A stretch of DNA of 5,240 nt. Origin: Alkaliphilus sp. (GTDB taxonomy: Bacteria > Bacillota > Clostridia > Peptostreptococcales > Thermotaleaceae). The translations under genes and the position numbers were made by a program. Of this stretch, positions 1 through 5,240 are shown piece by piece. Location: assembly GCA_018335765.1 (NCBI GenBank), contig JAGXRU010000203.1, positions 1-5,240 on the forward strand. The letters run 5' to 3'. Under the pieces are notes generated by a model. It searched no databases and was not told the DNA's origin. It saw only the letters and a list, made by a program, of their open reading frames with translations. Numbering within the stretch: position 1 is the first letter of the stretch; the number at the start of each line of letters is the position of its first letter.

Positions 1-190
1 TGAAATTGAAGATGAAGAAATCCCATTGGGTGCTATGGAAGAACTAATAATGGATGAACCGATTCCATTGGGAAGTGCTCTACCTCAGACTGGTGAAATA
101 GATCCTCGTGCTTACTATGGTTTAGGATCAATCATTAGCATGGTTGGTTTAGCGATGAAGAAATGGAGAAGGTTCAATCCTTTCAGATAG
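1..190 (+). CDS. C-terminal end of an LPXTG cell-wall-anchored surface protein (5' partial)
   Basis: Only the last 62 codons are present; the first complete codon begins at base 2 and the stop is TAG at 188-190. The visible protein is acidic (EIEDEE near the start), then has two IPLG-containing segments, then LPQTGE (bases 80-97). A moderately hydrophobic stretch (YYGLGSIISMVGLAM) and a basic tail (KKWRRFNPFR) follow. This order is the classic cell-wall sorting signal. Sortase A-type enzymes cleave between Thr and Gly and join the protein to peptidoglycan, so the mature protein should be displayed on the outside of a Gram-positive cell. The function of the ectodomain cannot be known because it lies upstream of the window. 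A strong terminator follows the stop, so the gene is probably the last of its transcript and unrelated to the downstream operon. The hydrophobic stretch is shorter than usual, but the motif order leaves little doubt. Confidence 0.88.
   Translation, partial: EIEDEEIPLGAMEELIMDEPIPLGSALPQTGEIDPRAYYGLGSIISMVGLAMKKWRRFNPFR
11..94 (+). repeat. Two tandem 14-residue units (DE-x-IPLG) before the sorting motif
   Basis: Two 42-base units, 11-52 and 53-94, encode DEEIPLGAMEELIM and DEPIPLGSALPQTG. They share D-E-x-I-P-L-G at the same phase, and the DNA match is clearest over the IPLG codons (20-31 and 62-73). Acidic and proline-bearing short repeats often form the wall-spanning stalk of LPXTG proteins, so this is probably the last part of such a stalk, with the sorting motif grown out of the second unit. 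More units may lie upstream. Only two diverged copies are visible, so chance similarity is possible. Confidence 0.45.
80..190 (+). other. LPQTG sortase sorting signal
   Basis: Seen directly: LPQTGE is encoded at 80-97, followed by about 25 residues that include a short hydrophobic core and end in a Lys/Arg-rich tail just before the stop codon. Cleavage would fall between Thr (89-91) and Gly (92-94). The Gln at the variable position fits class A (housekeeping) sortase substrates. No sortase gene is in the window. Confidence 0.88.
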
Positions 191-216
191 AAGTTGCAAT
201 GAACTGAGTTAACCTA

Positions 217-270
217 AAAAAGGTTGCTTCCATTAGGTTTATAAGTTACCTAGTGCGAAGCAACCTTTTT
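217..270 (+). terminator. Strong intrinsic (rho-independent) terminator
   Basis: AAAAAGGTTGCTTC at 217-230 is perfectly complementary to GAAGCAACCTTTTT at 257-270, giving a 14-bp stem whose 3' side ends in a run of five T. The loop continues the helix: CA (231-232) with TG (254-255), a T-G wobble (233/253), then TAGGT (234-238) with ACCTA (248-252). C256 is bulged and the apical loop is about nine bases. It begins 26 bases after the stop of the surface-protein gene and should end that transcript. The A-run on the 5' arm means it could also work in the opposite direction, though no convergent gene is visible within the window. Confidence 0.9.
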
Positions 271-272
271 GT

Positions 273-298
273 TTGATAATTAGAGATAAGTGTATAAA
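273..298 (+). promoter_or_regulatory. Weak candidate sigma-A-type promoter for the downstream operon
   Basis: TTGATA at 273-278 resembles a -35 box and TATAAA at 293-298 resembles a -10 box. The spacer is only 14 bases, shorter than the preferred 16-18, so this is a tentative call. Support is mainly positional: a promoter is expected between the terminator and the next gene, and this is the only TATAAT-like box there. If it is used, transcription would start near 305, giving a leader of about 25 bases before the ATG at 331 and excluding the ATG at 298. Confidence 0.3.
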
Positions 299-318
299 TG
301 TTAGTAAGTCAAATTATT

Positions 319-324
319 AGGGGG
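319..324 (+). promoter_or_regulatory. Shine-Dalgarno site that decides the start at 331
   Basis: AGGGGG at 319-324 lies six bases before the ATG at 331. The in-frame ATG at 298 is preceded only by a poor match (GAGATAAG, 283-290) and overlaps the candidate -10 box. The site therefore favours 331 as the true start, shortening the protein by 11 residues. Confidence 0.7.
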
Positions 325-330
325 CAACAA

Positions 331-2022
331 ATGAATATTCTGAATTTAAATGCTCGATTAATGGAGCTGAAAAAACACATCATTAAACAAGAAAACACTG
401 GAGTTATAATTGATGGAACTCTTAAACATATTATCTTTTTTTCATTTAGTGACTCTAATTCCAGAGCATATGTAAGCAAAGGGATGGATGATTCTTTTGA
501 AAAAAGCTGGGAATTGGCTGTTAAGAATTTAGAAAAAAAAATTCAGAGTCTGAATGTAAATCCTATATGGCTAAAGGTGGACATTGTTACTAAAATTAAT
601 GAATTTTCACTCCAGTCTTTCATTAAATACATTTCAAACATTAAAGTCAATTATTTTAGGGAAGGAATTGTTTTTGACAGACATTTCAAGTTGGCTTTTC
701 TTGAACAAGAAGTTAATGCAAATGTCTTTATACACGAAATTAAAAATCCATCCATGAAAATTCTGGCTTGGAAAAACATAAATTTTTATATTAAAAATAA
801 TATCGGTTTAGATCTTAGATTAGACGATAACATAGTTCAAAGCATATATACATTTAACACATCAGGAGCATTTGATGATGGGCTTAGATGTTATGCATTG
901 GGAAATAAAAGTCTTGATAATGGTAGGAGATGTGTAGAATCTTTAGACTTAGATTTTTTGCAATTTATTATTCAAAAATCCTCTGATTATTTATCTGATC
1001 AAGTAAATGAAAATGGTGAATTTCGATATGGTTACTTCCCTTGTTTTAATAAGGAAATTCAAAATTACAATATTTTACGCCATGCCAGCACTACGTATTC
1101 CATGATAGAGGCATATGAAATCACGAAATCACTGGATTTAAAAGAATCGATTAATAGGGCTATTAAATACCTTATCAGTGAAGGTGTAAAACTTATTAAA
1201 ACCTCTGATGATGTTGAGCGCGCATTCATCGTCGAAAAATCAGATGATGATTCCATTAAATTAGGAGCTAACGCTGCTGCATTGCTAGCATTCTCAAAAT
1301 ATACTGAAGTTTTTTCTGACAATAGCTATTTACCAATGATGCACCAGCTTGCAGAAGGAATTGTTTATTTTCAAAAAAAAGATGGTTCGTTTGTGCATGT
1401 TTTAAACTTTTCTGATCTTTCTGTAAGGGAAGAATTTCGCATTATCTACTATGATGGTGAAGCTACCTTTGCGTTGATGAGGTTATTCGCCATCGACGAA
1501 AATCTTAAGTGGTTAAGGACTGTTGAGAGAGCTTTTGAGTATTTTATTAATAAAAAGTATTGGAATCACAATGATCACTGGTTGAGTTATTGCTCCTATG
1601 AAATTTTCTTGCACAGACCTGAAAGAAAATATCTTGAGTTTAATTTGAAAAACGCAGAGGGTATATTAGATTTTTGTCTAACTCGAGAAACAACTTATCC
1701 TACGCTACTTGAACTGTTAATGGCAACTCACAAAATTATTAAAATTTGCAAGGAAAAGGATTTGTATCCTGAATTGATTGCAGACTTTGATCAGACAAAG
1801 CTCAATGATGCAATTGATCACCGTGCAAAACACCAACTGAACGGCTTCTTATTTCCAGAAGTTGCTATGTATTTTAAAGTTCCAAAGAATATTTTGTGGT
1901 CATTTTACATTCGCCACCATTCTTTTAGGGTTAGAATTGATGATGTGGAACATAATTTATCAGGTTATTGCAGTTATTATCAAAACTACTTAAGTCAATT
2001 GAAGGAAGAACAATTAAATTAA
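331..2022 (+). CDS. Uncharacterised protein with a predicted alpha/alpha-toroid domain
   Basis: The protein has 563 residues from the ATG at 331; an in-frame ATG at 298 would give 574 but has a poor ribosome site. I do not recognise a named family. Residues 1-200 look mixed alpha/beta and include NYFREGIVFD (108-117) and AFLEQE (122-127). From about 208 the protein is helical, with spaced blocks typical of toroidal alpha/alpha folds (glycoside-hydrolase, epimerase, LanC or prenyltransferase-repeat type): YNILRHASTTYSMIEAYE (246-263), LGANAAALLAFSKY (311-324), KDGSF (350-354), YYDGEATFALMRLF (373-386) and NDHWLSYCSYEIF (414-426). The C-terminus carries RHHSFRVRIDDVEHNLSGY (528-546). Conserved-looking His, Asp, Glu and Trp in these blocks suggest a pocket, but no catalytic pair can be assigned. 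No signal peptide or membrane helix is evident, so it is probably cytoplasmic. It lies 17 bases before the ligase-CapA fusion gene, implying co-expression and a shared pathway. Confidence 0.85.
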   Translation: MNILNLNARLMELKKHIIKQENTGVIIDGTLKHIIFFSFSDSNSRAYVSKGMDDSFEKSWELAVKNLEKKIQSLNVNPIWLKVDIVTKINEFSLQSFIKYISNIKVNYFREGIVFDRHFKLAFLEQEVNANVFIHEIKNPSMKILAWKNINFYIKNNIGLDLRLDDNIVQSIYTFNTSGAFDDGLRCYALGNKSLDNGRRCVESLDLDFLQFIIQKSSDYLSDQVNENGEFRYGYFPCFNKEIQNYNILRHASTTYSMIEAYEITKSLDLKESINRAIKYLISEGVKLIKTSDDVERAFIVEKSDDDSIKLGANAAALLAFSKYTEVFSDNSYLPMMHQLAEGIVYFQKKDGSFVHVLNFSDLSVREEFRIIYYDGEATFALMRLFAIDENLKWLRTVERAFEYFINKKYWNHNDHWLSYCSYEIFLHRPERKYLEFNLKNAEGILDFCLTRETTYPTLLELLMATHKIIKICKEKDLYPELIADFDQTKLNDAIDHRAKHQLNGFLFPEVAMYFKVPKNILWSFYIRHHSFRVRIDDVEHNLSGYCSYYQNYLSQLKEEQLN

Positions 2023-2025
2023 GAT

Positions 2026-2032
2026 AGGGGTG
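2026..2032 (+). promoter_or_regulatory. Shine-Dalgarno site of the fusion gene
   Basis: AGGGGTG at 2026-2032 is a good match to the 16S rRNA 3' end and ends seven bases before the ATG at 2040. It begins four bases after the previous stop codon. The 17-base gap leaves little room for a separate promoter or terminator, so the two genes should be on one message. Confidence 0.75.
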
Positions 2033-2039
2033 ATATATA

Positions 2040-5000
2040 ATGATTTCTAACTACTATAATCTAGAGACAGAACATAATAAAAACAGCAGAGATACAAAGT
2101 ATACGGCAGAAAATTTATTGAAAATTTTAGGAGGCACATGGTTTAGGGAACCCTCTCAAGGCTGGAGTGCATGGGATCTTGCAATAAACAGAGATGGCTG
2201 TCAGCGAGAAGGAACTTTATTTGTTGCAATTGATGAAGATAGATGGCATAAGGGTTCAGGTAACAGAGGTAAGTATGAAGGATGGACAGATACTCATATA
2301 CTACTTCCTAGATTTCAAGATAGGGTAGTAGGAGCCATTGTAGAAAGGCCATTGGAAAACCTGGATATTAGAATACCTCAATTGGTAGTTGAAAACTCTT
2401 ATAATACAATAAAAATTCTTGCCCAAGCTGTAAGGAATACAATGGACGGTAAAATAATAGCTATTACAGGGACTGTTGGAAAATCAAGTACCAAGGAGAT
2501 GATAGCTCATTTACTCAAAGCGAAGGGAAGTGTGGTTGCAACTCATGGAAATCATAATACCCGTACAGGAGTACCTCTCACGCTGGCAAGGGCGATAACA
2601 AACCCAGATTATTGTGTTATGGAGGTTGCGATTAGTGCATTATGGATGCGTTCTGGGGGAATATGCAATTTTGTTCGTCCGCATGTAGGAGTTGTTACAG
2701 AAATTGGACCAGGACAATTGGGAGCAGTTTCTGATGAAAGATCTACAGCCATTATGAAATCTCGTATTTGCCAAGGGATAGATCTAGGTGGAATTGGGAT
2801 TATTAACTATGATATGAATTATTATGAACTAGTCAAGGAAGAAATAATGAAATATGGAGCAACCCCACTAAGCTATGGTTTTGGAGAAGGGGCGGAAATA
2901 AGGGTAATTGAATGGAAACAGGAAGCCGGAGGCTCATTGATTAAAGCAGATGTTTGTGGAAAAAAAATAGAATATCGTATTCCAGTACCTGGGCGAGGAA
3001 TGGTATCGAATTCTCTTGCCGCTATATCGGTCATATACGCACTTGGTTTAGATATAGATTCAGTTGTTGAGAATTTTTCAAATATTTCTCTAAAAAGCTC
3101 AGTACTTGAAAATATCCAATTAGATTTGCAGTTAGGGAAATTACATATACTTGATGACAGTTATAATGCTACAACCTTGTCTATGCGTTCAGCCTTTGAA
3201 GTTTTCAAACTTCAATCTGAAGCTCATGTAGGGAAAAAAGTTGCAGTCCTTGGTCGAGTTGTAAATATTGAGGAGCGCTCAGAAGAACTGCATAAGGCTT
3301 TAGCTGAAAACGTGTTAAATGCAGGATTTGACATAGTTTTTGGACATGGGGAAGAAATGAAATTTTTGTTGGATGAGTTACCCAGAAGTATGGTTGGAGG
3401 TCTTTTCTATGACGCTCGCAGTTGTGCAGAAGCAGTTGCTAGAAGTCTTAATGCGGGAGATTTTGTGTTGATTAAGGGATCCAGACGGGCTAGTGATTTT
3501 GGTGAGGTTAGAAATCTTTTAGTAGACTATTTGCAGAATCCGCCCCAAGAAAGCGATGCTAAAAAAAATACGGATCAATTTTTACCTATTCTATCAAAGG
3601 AAGAACCTCGAGATTATGGGGTCATAGCTATTCAACTTGATACGGGTAAGCTTATTGCCAGTAAGGGGAATTTAGAAAACTCGGAATCCGAGGGATTAGG
3701 TCAAATCTTACTTTTGGCACTAGCTTTTCAAAAAATTTCCAGTGGCAAAATTGCTTTAAATGATGAAATCGTTGTTAGTAACTCATCGGTCTTAAATGAT
3801 TCAACCAAGTGTATAGGGCTTAAGACTGGAGATAAAATAGATGTATATACAGCGTTAAATGCTATTATATGTGGAAATGCACCAGATGCTACACTGGCAA
3901 TTGCCGAGAAAATGTGGGAAAAAACAAATTCAGCATTAAATTCGATTAAAGCTTTGGCAAAAAAAATTGGTTTACCTGAGCATACGGTAGGTAATATTAC
4001 AGGAAGAAGGATGAGATCTAGGGAACAGCATTTCAACTTAAGAGACTTGTCATTAGCTGCAAGGCAATTGTTTACGAATATACCATCCATTCGGAGTATG
4101 CTAACAGCTTCGAAAATGGTATATAATGGGAAATTGATTGTTTCTCAAAGTAATTTAATTATTAGTGGTTCGGTAATTAGTGGGTTCTTTTTTGGTAAGA
4201 ATAATGGTCATGGCATAGCTCTTGCGAAGATTAAGGGCAAGGAAGTAATTATTTGCATGACCGGAGCTAGGGATGAATTTCATAGAGATTATGAAATTCA
4301 AGAAATGATAGCAAAGATCTCTGAGGATGGAAAGGGCGACAAAGAGAAATACTCATATAACAATATAAGCATTGAACCTAATACGGAGAGGGATTACATA
4401 AATATCAATCTTTTAGGGGATACCTATTTTGGTGAATTCTACACACGTGTTAGACAAAAAAGAGACAGGAAAGACGCTCTATCAACCTATGGATATAGTC
4501 ATTCCTTTAAGGGTATTCGCAAGCTAATCCAAACAGGTGATTTCAATATAGCAAACTTTGAAGCTGCCTTGACAGATATTCAAATTTCTCCATTTGAAGG
4601 CATAAAGCCTTATGTGCTATCTGGAAATGCAGATAAAACCACCAAGGAATTAAAGTCACAGGGAATCCATGCAGTATCCCTAGGAAATAACCATATCATG
4701 GATTTTGGATCTAGGGGTTTAAGTGATACTCTGTTAGCTTTTAAAATGTCAGAGATTATTACATTTGGGGCAGGCGAAAACTCCAAACGAGCAGAAGAAC
4801 CTTTAGTTTTAACAGTACAAGGACGGAGATTTATATTCTTTAGTGCTTACTGGTACCGTAGATATATGCATGAATCATTTCAATATTATGCTATGGGAGA
4901 TTACCCAGGAGTTGCTTGTTTAGATTCAGATATAATAGAATATATAGGTAGAGAGAAGAGGAAGGATCCAAGTTCTTTTATCGCAATTCTGCCACATTGG

Positions 5001-5240
5001 GGACAGGACTTTGAATTTGCATCTAAATTACAAAAAGAGTATGCCGAAAAATTGATTAAAGCAGGAGCAGACTTAATTATTGGTCATGGTGCACATATGA
5101 TGCAAGAGGTAGAGTGCGTTTTAGGGAAATGGGTAGTATATAGTCTGGGGAACGGAGTATTCAATAGTGATGGAGAATATACTCGGCGTAGTATGCCACC
5201 ATACAGTTTTTTTGGGCAGCTCAAAATCAATAAAGATGAA
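2040..5240 (+). CDS. Three-module fusion: MurF-like ligase, DD-carboxypeptidase-like domain, CapA-like domain (3' partial)
   Basis: One frame is open from the ATG at 2040 to the window edge: 1067 residues without a stop, so the C-terminus is missing. Residues about 22-503 are a MurF-type Mur ligase with P-loop TGTVGKSST (143-151). Residues about 524-765 resemble peptidase family S11 (D-Ala-D-Ala carboxypeptidase), but the catalytic motifs are replaced. Residues about 785-1067 are a CapA/PGA_cap domain with GNNHIMDFG and GADLIIGHGAH. No signal peptide or convincing membrane helix occurs at the N-terminus or between modules, so the whole chain is probably cytoplasmic, unlike the membrane-anchored CapA/PgsA of poly-gamma-glutamate capsules. 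The inferred role is ATP-driven amide ligation on a peptide or amino-acid polymer, with the other modules binding or processing the product; the substrate is unknown. It is co-transcribed with the 563-residue toroid protein. Frame continuity and motif order make the fusion certain; the function is not. Confidence 0.92.
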   Translation, partial: MISNYYNLETEHNKNSRDTKYTAENLLKILGGTWFREPSQGWSAWDLAINRDGCQREGTLFVAIDEDRWHKGSGNRGKYEGWTDTHILLPRFQDRVVGAIVERPLENLDIRIPQLVVENSYNTIKILAQAVRNTMDGKIIAITGTVGKSSTKEMIAHLLKAKGSVVATHGNHNTRTGVPLTLARAITNPDYCVMEVAISALWMRSGGICNFVRPHVGVVTEIGPGQLGAVSDERSTAIMKSRICQGIDLGGIGIINYDMNYYELVKEEIMKYGATPLSYGFGEGAEIRVIEWKQEAGGSLIKADVCGKKIEYRIPVPGRGMVSNSLAAISVIYALGLDIDSVVENFSNISLKSSVLENIQLDLQLGKLHILDDSYNATTLSMRSAFEVFKLQSEAHVGKKVAVLGRVVNIEERSEELHKALAENVLNAGFDIVFGHGEEMKFLLDELPRSMVGGLFYDARSCAEAVARSLNAGDFVLIKGSRRASDFGEVRNLLVDYLQNPPQESDAKKNTDQFLPILSKEEPRDYGVIAIQLDTGKLIASKGNLENSESEGLGQILLLALAFQKISSGKIALNDEIVVSNSSVLNDSTKCIGLKTGDKIDVYTALNAIICGNAPDATLAIAEKMWEKTNSALNSIKALAKKIGLPEHTVGNITGRRMRSREQHFNLRDLSLAARQLFTNIPSIRSMLTASKMVYNGKLIVSQSNLIISGSVISGFFFGKNNGHGIALAKIKGKEVIICMTGARDEFHRDYEIQEMIAKISEDGKGDKEKYSYNNISIEPNTERDYININLLGDTYFGEFYTRVRQKRDRKDALSTYGYSHSFKGIRKLIQTGDFNIANFEAALTDIQISPFEGIKPYVLSGNADKTTKELKSQGIHAVSLGNNHIMDFGSRGLSDTLLAFKMSEIITFGAGENSKRAEEPLVLTVQGRRFIFFSAYWYRRYMHESFQYYAMGDYPGVACLDSDIIEYIGREKRKDPSSFIAILPHWGQDFEFASKLQKEYAEKLIKAGADLIIGHGAHMMQEVECVLGKWVVYSLGNGVFNSDGEYTRRSMPPYSFFGQLKINKDE
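2103..3548 (+). other. MurF-type Mur ligase module (about residues 22-503)
   Basis: MurF joins D-Ala-D-Ala to the UDP-MurNAc-tripeptide using ATP. The module has all three Mur ligase subdomains at normal length. The N-terminal part contains GTLFVAIDEDR (58-68). The central ATPase has P-loop Lys148, GNHNTRTGVPLTL (170-182), Glu195 in VMEVAIS, the segment TEIGPGQLG (220-228), a candidate carbamylated Lys240 and GRGMVSNSLAA (318-328). The C-terminal part has LDDSYNATTLSM (371-382), VLGRV (403-407) with ERSEELHK (412-419), and GDFVLIKGSRR (473-483). Deviations are visible: the position normally held by the metal-binding His of the TN-I-G-x-x-H-L segment appears to be Gln226, the preceding Asn is Glu221, and the C-terminal GDM-type loop reads GRV. 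ATP binding looks intact, while the substrate is likely not the standard one. A housekeeping MurF would not carry the extra modules. Confidence 0.85.
3609..4334 (+). other. Degenerate D-Ala-D-Ala carboxypeptidase-like (S11) module (about residues 524-765)
   Basis: The opening YGVIAIQLDTGKLIAS (526-541) and the helix-rich middle with KIALNDEIVV, GLKTGDKIDVYTAL, NAPDATLAIAE and ALAKKIGL follow the usual S11 order. The expected catalytic motifs do not: the SxxK position reads GLGQ (552-555), the SxN position reads CGN (611-613), and the KTG position reads KNN (720-722). The nucleophile Ser and general-base Lys therefore appear to be absent. I infer a non-catalytic domain, perhaps binding a D-Ala-D-Ala-like or peptide ligand or acting as a scaffold. 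The alignment is by eye, so the SxxK placement is the least certain: Ser548 and Ser550 lie nearby, but neither has a Lys three residues later. Confidence 0.65.
4392..5240 (+). other. CapA / PGA_cap metallophosphoesterase-like module (residues 785 to window end)
   Basis: This module carries the ordered motifs of the CapA family (calcineurin-like fold): INLLGD (789-794), ANFEAAL (838-844), LGNNHIMDFG (881-890), LPHWGQDFE (984-992), GADLIIGHGAH (1009-1019) and YSLGNGVF (1034-1041). The Asp, Asn and His residues expected to coordinate metals are present, so unlike the preceding module it looks active. CapA/PgsA is required for poly-gamma-glutamate capsule formation, but the reaction catalysed by this family is not firmly known to me. 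The window ends close to where the family's core fold normally ends, so any missing part may be short or may be a further module. Confidence 0.88.

Noticed and set aside
191..330. Possible riboswitch or small RNA in the intergenic region
   Set aside because: The structure is fully explained by the terminator of the upstream gene, the remaining 60 bases show no conserved aptamer-like pairing, and no tRNA or CRISPR-like repeat is present.
1065..1322. 85-codon open frame on the minus strand
   Set aside because: It lies wholly inside the 563-residue gene on the opposite strand and its translation has no recognisable domain. The + strand frame shows coherent protein blocks through the same stretch, so this is a shadow.
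3540..3612. Possible boundary between two separate genes (ligase and peptidase-like parts)
   Set aside because: The frame continues without a stop through a hydrophilic linker (about residues 504-524), and I see no ribosome site with a start codon at the junction. A fused protein is the simpler reading.
3696..3740. Possible transmembrane helix around QILLLALAF in the middle module
   Set aside because: The hydrophobic run is only about nine residues and matches the position of the S11 helix that normally follows the SxxK motif, so it is more likely a buried helix of a soluble domain.
3728..4090. 120-codon open frame on the minus strand
   Set aside because: It is antisense to the carboxypeptidase-like module, whose + strand translation follows family order. 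The minus translation is hydrophobic by chance and has no family features.
4335..4391. Possible start of a separate CapA gene
   Set aside because: The same frame stays open across a charged linker (about residues 766-784), and no signal peptide or start codon with a ribosome site precedes the CapA motifs.

Overview
The window looks like a piece of a low-GC Gram-positive (Firmicutes) chromosome. It begins with the tail of a surface protein that carries a textbook sortase sorting signal (LPQTGE, hydrophobic stretch, basic end). The start codons follow purine-rich Shine-Dalgarno sequences, and genes are separated by a long intrinsic terminator. Bacillales is plausible, with Paenibacillus/Brevibacillus-like bacteria as my best guess, but nothing here fixes the genus.

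Layout, all on the + strand. Bases 1-190 are the 3' end of an LPXTG-anchored wall protein. Bases 191-330 are intergenic and hold a strong terminator hairpin, a weak candidate promoter and a good ribosome binding site. Bases 331-2022 encode a 563-residue protein I cannot assign to a named family; its central and C-terminal part looks like an alpha/alpha-toroid (six-hairpin-like) domain. After only 17 bases comes a very large reading frame, from 2040 to the window edge (at least 1067 residues, no stop reached). It joins three modules: a MurF-type Mur ligase, a D-Ala-D-Ala carboxypeptidase-like domain whose three catalytic motifs all appear degraded, and a CapA/PGA_cap metallophosphoesterase-like domain with its signature motifs intact.

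The two complete or near-complete genes almost certainly form one operon, independent of the upstream surface protein. Mur-type ligases and CapA-type proteins both occur in poly-gamma-glutamate capsule synthesis, and MurF and DD-peptidases both handle D-Ala-D-Ala peptides. The simplest inference is a soluble, probably cytoplasmic system that makes or modifies an amide-linked peptide, amino-acid polymer or cell-wall precursor, with the toroid protein as partner. The substrate cannot be read from the sequence. The three-module fusion, its dead-looking middle domain and its unassigned partner are the part of the window most likely to be undescribed.
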